A DNA stretch of 41,349 nucleotides from UMGS755 sp045602005. Lineage in GTDB: Bacteria; Bacillota; Clostridia; UBA1381; UBA9506. The position numbers and the translations under genes are program-made. The stretch lies in assembly GCA_045602005.1 (NCBI GenBank), contig JAZSAS010000035.1, positions 1-41,349 of the forward strand, given 5' to 3'. The notes under the pieces are model-generated. The model did no database searches and was not told the DNA's origin. It worked only from the letters and a program-made list of their open reading frames with translations. Positions 24,550 to 32,962 of the stretch are shown piece by piece (within the stretch, counting starts at the first letter, position 1; each line of letters starts with the position of its first letter).

Positions 24550-26481
24550 CTAACGAACCTGTGTACCGTCGGGCATATCTTTATCAAGGCTCAGCACACT
24601 AAGACCGGAATCGTCTGCCGCTGCCAGAATCATGCCCTCTGACAGAACGCCACGAAGCTTTACAGGCTTTAAGTTGGTAATGACAATCACCTTTTTGCCC
24701 ACAAACTCTTCCGGCGGATAGAATTTGGCAATGCCTGATACAATCTGGCGCACCTCATTACCAATTTTGATTTTGGAAACCAGTAGCTTATCTGCGCCCT
24801 CGACTCTCGCTGATTCTACTACAAGACCCACCTTCAGTTCCAGTTTCGCAAAATCTTCAATAGAGATTTCCGGTAATTTTTCCTCTTTCTTTTCTGTCTT
24901 TTTCTCTTCCTTTTTAGGTGCCGGCAAGGACTTTTCAATTTCTTCCATCATTTTCTTTTCATCCAGACGGATAAACAACGGCTCTGCCGTGCCCACGCTG
25001 GAGCCAACAACCGTTTTTCCAAACAGGGCAAGAGATTCCCAGTCATGTTCCGTAGCACCAATCTGATTGAAAATGCTCTCTGCTGTTTGGGGCATAAAAG
25101 GAACAAGCAAGGTAGCAATGAAACGAATTGTCTCTAAAAGGTTATATAAAACACCGCCCAAACGAGCCTTCTGGCTTTCATCTTTGGCCAATGCCCAAGG
25201 CATGGTTTCATCAATATATTTATTAGACCGCCGTGCCAGATTCATGATGTCAGCTAAAGCGTCGGCTGTTTTAAATCCATCCATTTTTTCAGCAACCAAA
25301 CGAACGGTTTCAAGGGCACAAGCCTTCAGTTCATCATCAAATTCACCGGAAACAGGAGCCTGCACCACGCCACCAAAGTATTTCTGCATCATGGCAACAG
25401 TACGGTTTACAAGGTTGCCCAACGTGTTTGCTAGATCTGCATTAAAGCGGGCAATAATATTTTCATAAGAGATTGTGCCGTCTTGTGCATAGGGCATTTC
25501 GCAAAGGAGATAATACCGCACGGCATCCACACCGAACAGCTTCACTAAATCATCGGCATAAATGGCATTGCCACGGGATTTACTGATTTTATCTGTGCCG
25601 GAGAGTAACCAGGGATGACCGAAAATCTGCTTTGGCAGGGGTTCGCCCAGCGCCATCAGCATAATGGGCCAGTAAATGGTGTGAAACCGCAGAATGTCTT
25701 TACCAATCACATGAACATCTGCCGGCCAGTATTTTTTATATAATTCTCCCTGTTCATCCGGTGCATAACCCAGTGCTGTGATATAATTAGAAAGTGCATC
25801 AATCCACACATAAATCACATGACCGTCATCAAAGGTCACAGGAATGCCCCAATCAAAGGAGGTACGAGATACACACAAATCCTGAAGCCCCGGTTTAATG
25901 AAATTGTTTATCATTTCACGCTTACGGCTTTCCGGCTGAATGAACTCAGGGTTTTGCTCAATATATTCCATGAGCCTGTCCTGATACTTACTCATTTTGA
26001 AAAAATAAGCCTCTTCCTTAGTTGTCTTCACTTCACGGCCGCAATCAGGACAGCAACCGTCAACAAGCTGAGACTGGGTGAAAAAAGATTCACAGGGCAC
26101 GCAATACCAACCCTCATACTCACCTTTATAAATATCTCCTTGCTCATAGAGCTTGTTAAAGATCTTCTGAACAGATTTAACATGGTAATCATCGGTGGTT
26201 CTAATAAAATGGTCATAGCTGGAATCCATCAAATCCCAGATTTTACGAATCTCACCTGCCACACCGTCTACATATTCCTGAGGCGTGATGCTGGCTTCTT
26301 TGGCCGCTTCACCAATTTTCTGACCATGCTCATCTGTTCCGGTCAGAAAGAAAACATCATAGCCACGCTGTCTTTTATACCGGGCGATGGCATCCGTCAG
26401 CACGATTTCATAGGTATTACCAATGTGAGGCTTGCGGGACGTGTAGGCAATCGCCGTGGTGATATAATATTTTTCCTTCAT
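24550..26481 (-). CDS. metG: Methionyl-tRNA synthetase
   Basis: Class I synthetase charging tRNA-Met. The HIGH motif reads KPHIGNTY, the KMSKS motif reads KISKSRGN. A zinc knuckle has CVPCE and CPDCG spaced for one metal, so this is the single-zinc type. The C-terminus (about residues 540-643) is a fused tRNA-binding EMAPII/Trbp111-like domain with LKVGLVVESARVEGADKLLVSKI, reached through a Lys/Glu-rich linker. 643 residues, normal for the long form. Ribosome site GGAGG. An extended -10 promoter precedes it; I see no T-box leader. Confidence 0.97.
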   Translation of the reverse strand: MKEKYYITTAIAYTSRKPHIGNTYEIVLTDAIARYKRQRGYDVFFLTGTDEHGQKIGEAAKEASITPQEYVDGVAGEIRKIWDLMDSSYDHFIRTTDDYHVKSVQKIFNKLYEQGDIYKGEYEGWYCVPCESFFTQSQLVDGCCPDCGREVKTTKEEAYFFKMSKYQDRLMEYIEQNPEFIQPESRKREMINNFIKPGLQDLCVSRTSFDWGIPVTFDDGHVIYVWIDALSNYITALGYAPDEQGELYKKYWPADVHVIGKDILRFHTIYWPIMLMALGEPLPKQIFGHPWLLSGTDKISKSRGNAIYADDLVKLFGVDAVRYYLLCEMPYAQDGTISYENIIARFNADLANTLGNLVNRTVAMMQKYFGGVVQAPVSGEFDDELKACALETVRLVAEKMDGFKTADALADIMNLARRSNKYIDETMPWALAKDESQKARLGGVLYNLLETIRFIATLLVPFMPQTAESIFNQIGATEHDWESLALFGKTVVGSSVGTAEPLFIRLDEKKMMEEIEKSLPAPKKEEKKTEKKEEKLPEISIEDFAKLELKVGLVVESARVEGADKLLVSKIKIGNEVRQIVSGIAKFYPPEEFVGKKVIVITNLKPVKLRGVLSEGMILAAADDSGLSVLSLDKDMPDGTQVR

Positions 26482-26504
26482 TTCTATCTCCTCCCATTTT
26501 TACT

Positions 26505-26513
26505 ATTATATCA
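26505..26513 (-). promoter_or_regulatory. Extended -10 promoter for metG
   Basis: Minus-strand TGATATAAT (TATAAT at 26505-26510) about 20 bases before the metG ribosome site; no good -35. Confidence 0.6.
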
Positions 26514-26558
26514 CAGTTTTTCTAAAAATGAAAGTCTTTTTCACCAGTAAATCATTTT

Positions 26559-26798
26559 TTATTCTGTAACCGGCAAATCCACTAATATAATATCCTCGCC
26601 GATTCGCTTGATTTTTTCCCAGGGAATCACAAGATCCTTGCCTTTTCCAAAGGTAAAAAACCTGGATTTTCCCGGCACAATCACCGCCTCAATGGCTCCG
26701 GCCGCAAGACTCACCTCCACATCGGAGACAAATCCCAAACGAGATGCATCCGCCACATTAATCACCTCTTTTTGCCGCAATTCTCCGGCCCGATACAT
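26559..26798 (-). CDS. YlmC/YmxH family sporulation protein
   Basis: Small PRC-barrel protein of the YlmC/YmxH family found in spore-formers; precise role unknown. The motif is clear: ELRQKEVINVADASRLGFVSDVEVSLAAGAIEAVIVPG, then DLVIPWEKIKRIGEDIILVD. 79 residues, typical. It stops just upstream of the metG promoter and is divergent from the AraD-like gene. Confidence 0.9.
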   Translation of the reverse strand: MYRAGELRQKEVINVADASRLGFVSDVEVSLAAGAIEAVIVPGKSRFFTFGKGKDLVIPWEKIKRIGEDIILVDLPVTE

Positions 26799-26817
26799 GA
26801 CCTCACCCTCTTTTTTC

Positions 26818-26846
26818 TTTACTTTTTAATTATTTTATGGTAAAAT
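26818..26846 (+). promoter_or_regulatory. Promoter for AraD-like gene
   Basis: TTTACT (26818-26823), 17 bp, TAAAAT (26841-26846) with extended -10 (TGG before it). Confidence 0.5.
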
Positions 26847-26895
26847 ATACTTGATTATGAATTTCACTTCTCTAAAATAATAAGGATGTGATAAC

Positions 26896-27546
26896 ATGCT
26901 GGATACATTAAAGCAAGAGCTGCTGAATGCGGTTGTTTACTTAAAAGAACAAAAAATGCGATTTTTAGGCAAGGGAAACATCACAGCTTTTGACCGTGCC
27001 AACAATTTGATTGTGGCAGAGCCTTCTCCCGATGCACCTGCTGTCAGCATTGGTGACATGTTGGTTATGGATTTATCCTCTCAGGTGATAGAAGGAGCCG
27101 GCATTCCTTGCATTGATATTGACACGCACATTGAACTATATCGTGCTTTCCCGCATATTGGTTGCGTGGTGCACAGTCACGGCATTTACACCTCTGCCTG
27201 GGCACAATCAGGACGGGACATTCCCGTATACGGCACCGGGCATTTAGACTTTTTTGCTGATACCATTCCCTGCACCCGTGCTCTATCCTCCTCTGAAGCA
27301 GATAACTATGAAACATCTGCCGGTTTTGCTATTGTTGAGGCCTTTCAGAAAAAGGCACTGTCCCCTGAAAAGACCAATGCCGCTCTTTTATATCAACACG
27401 GTGCATATGTTTGGGGCGGCACGCCCATGGAGGCAGCCAACCGCTGTGTGGCGCTGGAGCAAATCGCTATGCTGGCATATCTAACGGAGAAAATTAATCC
27501 GGAAATTGCAGGCTTGTCCCGTAACATTACCGGTCACAGCTCATAA
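26896..27546 (+). CDS. Class II aldolase / AraD-like epimerase
   Basis: Class II aldolase/adducin family protein close to L-ribulose-5-phosphate 4-epimerase. Conserved parts: GNITAFDR, VVHSHGIYTSAWAQSGRDIPVYGTGHLDFF (the HSH zinc ligands at about residues 94-96 and the Asp of HxDxF), YETSAGFAIVEAF, and LLYQHGAYVWG with the third zinc His. The active-site residues of AraD thus appear intact. It stands alone: no arabinose kinase, isomerase or transporter is nearby. So the sugar is unknown; it could serve as an aldolase on a fuculose- or methylthioribulose-type phosphate. 216 residues. Confidence 0.85.
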   Translation: MLDTLKQELLNAVVYLKEQKMRFLGKGNITAFDRANNLIVAEPSPDAPAVSIGDMLVMDLSSQVIEGAGIPCIDIDTHIELYRAFPHIGCVVHSHGIYTSAWAQSGRDIPVYGTGHLDFFADTIPCTRALSSSEADNYETSAGFAIVEAFQKKALSPEKTNAALLYQHGAYVWGGTPMEAANRCVALEQIAMLAYLTEKINPEIAGLSRNITGHSS

Positions 27547-27572
27547 ATGTTGTAAAAAATTTTATGAAAAAT

Positions 27573-27602
27573 TGAATATTCCCTGCGTGGTGGGTCATAC
27601 TA
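27573..27602 (+). promoter_or_regulatory. Sigma-G (forespore) promoter for DUF378 gene
   Basis: TGAATA (27573-27578), exactly 17 bp, CATACTA (27596-27602): the sigma-G consensus known from B. subtilis. A start near 27609 leaves a short leader with AAAAGGAG before the ATG at 27634. Confidence 0.7.
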
Positions 27603-27633
27603 TTCTCGACGGAAAAAAAAAGGAGTGTAGCAA

Positions 27634-27849
27634 ATGACAACCATTGACAATATATCCTTGATATTAGTTATCATCGGTGCATTGAACTGGGGGTCCATCG
27701 GTTTGTTCGGCTTTGACTTTGTTGCTGCCATTTTCGGCGGTCAAATGTCTGTCATGAGCCGTATTATTTTCACACTGGTGGGCATTGCAGGTCTTTGGAG
27801 CATTACCCTTTTATTCAAGGAAAAGGTTCCTGCTCACACCGACAGATAA
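27634..27849 (+). CDS. DUF378 domain membrane protein
   Basis: 71-residue two-helix membrane protein of the DUF378 family (YuzA-like). Conserved LNWGSIGLFGFDFVAAIFGG lies between helices at about 7-24 and 41-62. Function is unknown. The gene is alone between a sigma-G-type promoter and a strong terminator, so it is likely expressed in the forespore. Confidence 0.88.
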   Translation: MTTIDNISLILVIIGALNWGSIGLFGFDFVAAIFGGQMSVMSRIIFTLVGIAGLWSITLLFKEKVPAHTDR

Positions 27850-27862
27850 CAATAAGAAACAG

Positions 27863-27915
27863 AAAACGGGCGTGCTTTTTTTGCCAAACAGCAGAAAAAG
27901 CAAACCCGTTTTTTT
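27863..27915 (+). terminator. Terminator after DUF378 gene
   Basis: Long imperfect hairpin pairing AAAACGGG with CCCGTTTT and an inner GCTTTTT with AAAAAGC, ended by a T run. It separates the gene from convergent bofA and may work both ways. Confidence 0.8.
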
Positions 27916-27941
27916 GTCAGCATCTATAAAACTTCACCTGT

Positions 27942-28211
27942 TTACAATGCTCCAAACACCAGTTTCAGCAAAAGCAAGAGCAATAACCCCGGCAGTCCTA
28001 AAAGTCCGCAGACCGCCGCTGTTACAATATTCACCCCCACACCAAAGCCCACCGCACCCAAGATGGCATTACATATGTACAGACCCGCACCGCCTAAAAT
28101 TGAATGAAACGCCATGATAAAAACTCCCTTTAAGGGTTTGTAAAAAATTCGGCACAACACCAAAAGCAACACCGCCGATAAAATATAAGCCGCTATTTCG
28201 CCAAACGTCAT
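27942..28211 (-). CDS. BofA family pro-sigma-K processing inhibitor
   Basis: Membrane protein of the BofA family, which in Bacillus holds SpoIVFB inactive and delays sigma-K activation in the mother cell. 89 residues, hydrophobic segments at about 4-20, 30-55 and 60-86 with the family pattern FGVGVNIVTAAVCGLLGLPGLLLLLLLK. It overlaps the DUF2508 stop by four bases (ATGA), so they are translationally coupled. Confidence 0.88.
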   Translation of the reverse strand: MTFGEIAAYILSAVLLLVLCRIFYKPLKGVFIMAFHSILGGAGLYICNAILGAVGFGVGVNIVTAAVCGLLGLPGLLLLLLLKLVFGAL

Positions 28212-28543
28212 GACAACTCTTCTCTCCTTCCATCAGCCCCGACAAACAGGCCGGAAAGAAACATCTCGTTAGATAGCTGTTCTCGCTTTGCAAGCTTTAA
28301 ATAATAGTTCAGCCGGGTTTCTGCCGCCTTGATTTCATAGATATAGTATTCTAAAAGTGCGGGCTCTTTTGCGAAATTATAATTGCGCCGTGCCGCATCT
28401 AAATCATGCTGGGCCTGCGCCAGTTCTTTAAAAAATTCTTCCTTGTGCTGCTTGTCCAGCTTTTCTTCTTGAGCCTTATCCTGACGCATGCGAAACCAGG
28501 AAACCAATGCTCCACCCATTTTTTCTATTAACTCAAATGACAT
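28208..28543 (-). CDS. DUF2508 family protein (YaaL-like)
   Basis: Small helical protein of the DUF2508 family, usually found beside bofA, recR and yaaK; function unknown. The family core ELAQAQHDLDAARRNYNFAKEPALLEYYIYEIKAAETRLNYYLKLAK is complete, and a charged coiled-coil-like N-terminus precedes it. Start at ATG 28543 with GGAGG 9 bases upstream, giving 111 residues; the frame runs to 28576. A TATAAT at 28582-28587 on the minus strand may be its -10, though no good -35 is seen. Confidence 0.88.
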   Translation of the reverse strand: MSFELIEKMGGALVSWFRMRQDKAQEEKLDKQHKEEFFKELAQAQHDLDAARRNYNFAKEPALLEYYIYEIKAAETRLNYYLKLAKREQLSNEMFLSGLFVGADGRREELS

Positions 28544-28702
28544 TCCTCTTGTCCTCCTCCTTTGTCTCTTTATCACTATACATTATAGGCAGGCAGTTTC
28601 CATTTTATTCCTAAATTTTCGTATATTTGGTACATCTCTTTCGCCAAACGAATATAAATGAAAAAATTAACACAACATATTGTATAAATTTAAATTATTC
28701 CC

Positions 28703-28731
28703 TTGATTTTGGCGCAAAGATTTGGTATACT
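28703..28731 (+). promoter_or_regulatory. Sigma-A promoter for guaB
   Basis: TTGATT (28703-28708), 17 bp, TATACT (28726-28731). A short leader leads to a TTG start. Confidence 0.7.
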
Positions 28732-28767
28732 AATAAAAATAGATGTAATTTGAAAGGATGTGTTCTT

Positions 28768-30225
28768 TTGGCTGAACTAATGCTGAGAGAGGGTCTTACT
28801 TTTGATGATGTACTTTTAGTCCCTCAGAAATCCGACGTAACGCCTGATATGATACAGTTAGGCACCCAGTTAACCAAAAAAATCAAACTGAATATTCCTC
28901 TGATGAGTGCCGCTATGGATACTGTCACAGAATCTGCGCTGGCAATTGCCATGGCACGTGAAGGCGGCATCGGTATCATACATAAAAACATGACCATTGA
29001 GGCTCAGGCTTTAGAGGTTGATAAGGTTAAGCGTTCCGAGCATGGTGTTATTGTTAATCCTTTCTTCCTTTCACCTCAGCACAACCTGAAAGACGCTGAC
29101 GAATTAATGGGAAAATATAAAATTTCCGGTGTTCCTATTTGTGAAAACGGCAAACTGATTGGTATCATCACCAACCGTGATTTGCGTTTTGAAACTGATT
29201 TTTCCCGCCCCATTTGCGAGGTTATGACCAAGGAAAATTTGATTACTGCGCCGGAAGGAACCACGCTTGATGAGGCTCAGGAAATTCTGCGTAAGCACAA
29301 AATTGAAAAACTCCCCATTGTTGACAAAAAGGGAATGTTAAAGGGTTTAATTACCATTAAGGATATTGAAAAAAGCGTTCGCTACCCTAACTCTGCAAAA
29401 GATTCTAACGGCCGCCTTTTGGTTGGTGCCGCTATTGGTGTCACAAAAGACGTGTTAGAGCGTGCTAAAGCATTGGCCGATGCACAGGTTGATGTTTTTG
29501 TTTTAGATTCTGCTCATGGTCACAGCGAAAACATCATCAAAACTGTTCGCTTAGTGAAAGAGCACTTCCCCAACATTCAACTAATTGCCGGAAACATTGC
29601 CACTGGTGCCGCCGCAGAAGAATTGATTAAGGCAGGCGCAGATGCAGTGAAGGTTGGCATTGGCCCCGGTTCTATCTGTACCACCCGTGTGGTTGCCGGC
29701 ATTGGCGTTCCGCAAATCACGGCGATTCACGATGTGGCTGAAGTCGCTAAGCAATATGGCGTTCCCGTGATTGCAGACGGCGGCATTAAATATTCTGGTG
29801 ACCTACCCAAGGCCATCACCGCCGGTGCCGATGTCATCATGATTGGCAGCTTGTTTGCCGGTTGCGACGAAAGCCCCGGTGAAGAAGAAATTTATCAGGG
29901 CAGAAAGTTTAAGGTTTACCGTGGCATGGGTTCGCTGGCTGCTATGGAGGTTGGTTCAAAAGACCGTTATTTCCAGACCAACACCAAAAAACTGGTGCCT
30001 GAGGGTGTTGAAGGCCGTGTGGCATATAAAGGTCCGCTGGCTGATACCGTATATCAGCTTTTAGGCGGTCTCCGCTCCGGTATGGGTTATTGCGGAACAC
30101 CCACTGTTGCTGACCTGAAAAAACGTGGTCAGTTCATTAAAATCACCGGTGCCGGCTTAAAGGAAAGCCATCCTCATGATATTTATATCACTAAGGAAGC
30201 ACCGAATTACAGCGCACAAATTTAA
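28768..30225 (+). CDS. guaB: IMP dehydrogenase
   Basis: Oxidises IMP to XMP with NAD+, the committed step to GMP. TIM barrel with inserted CBS pair (about residues 95-210: GKYKISGVPICENGKLIGIITNRDLRF and KHKIEKLPIVDKKGMLKGLITIKDI), catalytic loop GIGPGSICTTRVVAGIGVPQ with the active Cys, DGGIKYSGDLPKAI, and flap RGMGSLAAMEVGSKDRYF. Start is TTG at 28768 with AAAGGA upstream; an ATG 12 bases later lacks its own ribosome site, and no start upstream of the promoter is possible. 485 residues, complete. Confidence 0.97.
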   Translation: MAELMLREGLTFDDVLLVPQKSDVTPDMIQLGTQLTKKIKLNIPLMSAAMDTVTESALAIAMAREGGIGIIHKNMTIEAQALEVDKVKRSEHGVIVNPFFLSPQHNLKDADELMGKYKISGVPICENGKLIGIITNRDLRFETDFSRPICEVMTKENLITAPEGTTLDEAQEILRKHKIEKLPIVDKKGMLKGLITIKDIEKSVRYPNSAKDSNGRLLVGAAIGVTKDVLERAKALADAQVDVFVLDSAHGHSENIIKTVRLVKEHFPNIQLIAGNIATGAAAEELIKAGADAVKVGIGPGSICTTRVVAGIGVPQITAIHDVAEVAKQYGVPVIADGGIKYSGDLPKAITAGADVIMIGSLFAGCDESPGEEEIYQGRKFKVYRGMGSLAAMEVGSKDRYFQTNTKKLVPEGVEGRVAYKGPLADTVYQLLGGLRSGMGYCGTPTVADLKKRGQFIKITGAGLKESHPHDIYITKEAPNYSAQI

Positions 30226-30232
30226 CGAATGA

Positions 30233-30257
30233 TAAAGGGGAGATAAACTCCCCTTTA
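30233..30257 (+). terminator. Terminator after guaB
   Basis: Perfect 10-bp stem TAAAGGGGAG/CTCCCCTTTA with a 5-base loop, followed by TTTTAA. Confidence 0.85.
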
Positions 30258-30279
30258 TTTTAATGAAAGGCAGATGACA

Positions 30280-32256
30280 ATGAGTAAAAAAGAGTATGGC
30301 AACGAGAGTATTTCGTCTTTAAAAGGTGCTGACCGTGTGCGCAAACGTCCTGCGGTTATTTTCGGCTCTGACGGGATTGAGGGTTGTCAGCATTCCTTCT
30401 TTGAAATTCTGTCAAACTCCATTGATGAAGCCAGAGAGGGTTACGGCACAGAGATTGAAGTCACCCGCTATCTGGACAAATCCATCGAAGTGAAGGACTA
30501 TGGTCGAGGCATTCCGCTGGATTATAACGAAAAGGAACAACGCTATAACTGGGAGTTGGTATTCTGCGAGCTGTATGCTGGCGGTAAATATCAGAACAAC
30601 TCCGGCGAAAATTACGAATTCAGTCTGGGCCTTAACGGTCTTGGCTCCTGCGCCACTCAGTACAGTTCCTCCTTCATGGATGTCACCGTTTGCCGTGATG
30701 GCAAAAAATATACCATCCAGTTCCAAAAAGGTGAACCCGTGGGTGAATTGCAGGTTGAGCCTTTTAAGCACCGCAAAACCGGAACCGATATTAAATGGCG
30801 CCCCGATTTAGAAGTGTTCACAGATATTAACATTCCCTTGGAATTTTATCAGGAAACCCTGAAAAAGCAGGCCGTTGCCAATGCAGGTTTGAAATTCATT
30901 CTTTATAACCAAACCCCCGAAGGCTGGGATATGGAAGAATACTGCTACGAAAATGGCATTGTTGATTATCTGCAAGAGATTTCTGACGGCAAGGAACTCA
31001 CACCTATTCACACCTTTGAGGCAGAACGCCGGGGACGTGACCGTGAAGATAAACCGGAATATAAAGTGAAAATGAGCTTTGCCTTCTGCTTTAACAATGA
31101 AATCAACATGCTGGAATATTACCACAACTCCAGTTTCTTAGAGCACGGCGGTGCACCTGACAAGGCTGTGCGTAATGCCTTTGTATATGAAATTGACCAA
31201 TATCTGAAAAATAGTGGTAAATATAACAAAACCGAAGCAAAAATTGGTTTTCAGGATGTGGCCGACAGCCTGATTCTGGTTTCCAATTCTTTTTCCACCA
31301 TAACCAGTTACGAAAACCAGACCAAAAAGGCCATTACCAATCGCTTTATTCAAGAAGCCATGACCGACCTGCTTCGCCAGCAACTTGAGGTTTATTTCAT
31401 TGAAAATAAGGCCATGGCCGAAAAAATCGCCGACCAGGTGCTGGTGAATAAACGCAGCCGTGAAACTGCCGAGCGTGCCCGTGTTAATATGAAAAAAAAG
31501 CTGACCGGCACCATCGACATGACTAACCGCATTAATAAATTTGTTGACTGTCGAACCAAAGATACCTCCATTCGTGAAATATATATCGTGGAGGGTGATT
31601 CAGCGCTTGGCTCCTGTAAAATGAGCCGCAATGCTGAGTTTCAGGCAATCATGCCTGTTCGTGGCAAAATTTTAAACTGCCTGAAGGCAGGATATGATAA
31701 AATTTTCAAAAGCGAGATTATCACAGATTTAGTCAAGGTTTTGGGCTGCGGTGTGGAAATTGCGCACTCTAAGTCAAAGGATCTAAATACCTTTGATTTA
31801 GACCTTTTGCGATGGAACAAGGTCATCATTTGTACTGACGCAGATGTCGACGGTTTTCAGATTCGCACCCTGATTCTCACCATGATTTATGTGCTAATGC
31901 CCACCCTAATCGAAGCCGGAAAGGTATTTATCGCTGAAACACCCCTGTTTGAAATCACCTGTGGAAAAGATACCTTTTTTGCTTATAACGAGCGTGAAAA
32001 ACAAGAAATTTTGGAAAAAATTGAGGGTAAAAAATACAGCATCCAACGTTCAAAAGGTCTTGGTGAAAATGACCCTGAGATGATGTCTCTCACAACCATG
32101 AATCCTGACACACGCCGCTTGATTAAAATCAACGCAGAAGAAGCACAAAAAACACTGGAGATGTTTGAACTTCTGCTGGGTGACAATCTACAGGGCCGAA
32201 AAGATTTCATTGCTGAATGCGGTCATTTGTATTTAGATATGGCTGATGTAAGCTGA
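30280..32256 (+). CDS. GyrB/ParE-like type IIA topoisomerase subunit B
   Basis: ATPase subunit of a type IIA DNA topoisomerase. GHKL ATPase: EILSNSIDEAREG, VKDYGRGIPLD, SLGLNGLGSCATQYSS. TOPRIM: IYIVEGDSALGSCKMSRN and CTDADVDGFQIRTLIL; C-terminus QRSKGLGEN. It diverges from GyrB at fixed places (GDSALGS for GDSAGGS, DVDGFQIRT for DVDGSHIRT, SKGLGEND for YKGLGEMN), which matches the extra clostridial ParE-like clade. The second ATG at 30280 is chosen because AAAGG is 9 bases upstream. A partner subunit A normally follows this clade, but here a terminator and ybaK follow, so the A subunit must lie elsewhere or be shared. Confidence 0.9.
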   Translation: MSKKEYGNESISSLKGADRVRKRPAVIFGSDGIEGCQHSFFEILSNSIDEAREGYGTEIEVTRYLDKSIEVKDYGRGIPLDYNEKEQRYNWELVFCELYAGGKYQNNSGENYEFSLGLNGLGSCATQYSSSFMDVTVCRDGKKYTIQFQKGEPVGELQVEPFKHRKTGTDIKWRPDLEVFTDINIPLEFYQETLKKQAVANAGLKFILYNQTPEGWDMEEYCYENGIVDYLQEISDGKELTPIHTFEAERRGRDREDKPEYKVKMSFAFCFNNEINMLEYYHNSSFLEHGGAPDKAVRNAFVYEIDQYLKNSGKYNKTEAKIGFQDVADSLILVSNSFSTITSYENQTKKAITNRFIQEAMTDLLRQQLEVYFIENKAMAEKIADQVLVNKRSRETAERARVNMKKKLTGTIDMTNRINKFVDCRTKDTSIREIYIVEGDSALGSCKMSRNAEFQAIMPVRGKILNCLKAGYDKIFKSEIITDLVKVLGCGVEIAHSKSKDLNTFDLDLLRWNKVIICTDADVDGFQIRTLILTMIYVLMPTLIEAGKVFIAETPLFEITCGKDTFFAYNEREKQEILEKIEGKKYSIQRSKGLGENDPEMMSLTTMNPDTRRLIKINAEEAQKTLEMFELLLGDNLQGRKDFIAECGHLYLDMADVS

Positions 32257-32275
32257 CCCTTTTAGCATCACGCAA

Positions 32276-32313
32276 AAACGGGGCTGTTGCCTATAGCGCA
32301 AACAGCCCTGTTT
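32276..32313 (+). terminator. Terminator after topoisomerase gene
   Basis: 13-bp stem (AAACGGGGCTGTT with AACAGCCCTGTTT, one G-T pair), 12-base loop, followed by ATTTATG. Confidence 0.8.
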
Positions 32314-32379
32314 ATTTATGCAAGGATTCCGTGTTCAAAAAAAAATCACATGATACTGAAAAAAGAGGTCTGATTAAAG

Positions 32380-32877
32380 ATGGCTAAAAAAACAGGCAAA
32401 GACGAGCAGAAAACCAATGTAATGCGGTTACTTGACCAGGCGAAAATCCCCTACCGGCACTATTTCTACGAAAGCGATGGTGCCGTTAGCGGCATGGAAG
32501 TGGCAGCATTATTAGAGCAAGACCCGAATCAGGTGTTTAAAACACTGGTTACCGTGGGAAAGTCAGGGGAATACTATGTGTTCGTGATTCCGGTTAATAC
32601 AGAACTGAATTTAAAAAAGGCCGCAAAAGCGGTGAATGACAAAGCTGTTGACATGGTCAAATCTAAGGAGCTTCTGCCTTTAACCGGTTACGTTCACGGA
32701 GGCTGCTCCCCCATTGGCATGAAAAAACTGTTTACCACAGTTCTCCACGAAACCGCCCTGCTTTATGACACCATTATTTTTAGTGCCGGTAAAATAGGCG
32801 CACAGGTAGAACTGGCTCCGGAGGATTTGAAACAAATTGTGCCTTTCACTTATGAAGATGTGACAAACGAAACATAA
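32380..32877 (+). CDS. ybaK: Cys-tRNA(Pro)/Cys-tRNA deacylase YbaK
   Basis: Trans-editing enzyme that hydrolyses Cys-tRNA(Pro) mischarged by ProRS. Family features: TNVMRLLDQAKIPYRHYFYE, QVFKTLVTVGKSGEYYVFVIP with the catalytic Lys in KTL, YVHGGCSPIGMKK and GKIGAQVELAPEDL. 165 residues, normal length, no fusion to another domain. Single gene bounded by terminators on both sides. Confidence 0.95.
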   Translation: MAKKTGKDEQKTNVMRLLDQAKIPYRHYFYESDGAVSGMEVAALLEQDPNQVFKTLVTVGKSGEYYVFVIPVNTELNLKKAAKAVNDKAVDMVKSKELLPLTGYVHGGCSPIGMKKLFTTVLHETALLYDTIIFSAGKIGAQVELAPEDLKQIVPFTYEDVTNET

Positions 32878-32916
32878 AGACTTTTCTTGATATGAACTGT
32901 TTTCCGTCCTGTATAT

Positions 32917-32961
32917 GAAAAGGGCCGCAGCAAAACCGTTGGTTTTGTTGCAGCCCTTTTC
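32917..32961. terminator. Bidirectional terminator between ybaK and rdgB
   Basis: Long hairpin: AAAAGGGC with GCCCTTTT outside and GCAGCAAAACC with GGTTTTGTTGC inside, 3-base loop, A and T tracts on either side. It serves two convergent genes. Confidence 0.92.
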
Positions 32962-32962
32962 A

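Noticed and set aside
25819..26550. Plus-strand frame of 243 residues opposite metG
   Set aside because: Shadow frame; metG is complete on the other strand with all synthetase motifs.
26482..26558. T-box leader before metG
   Set aside because: The gap is under 80 bases, includes the promoter, and shows no T-box sequence or antiterminator.
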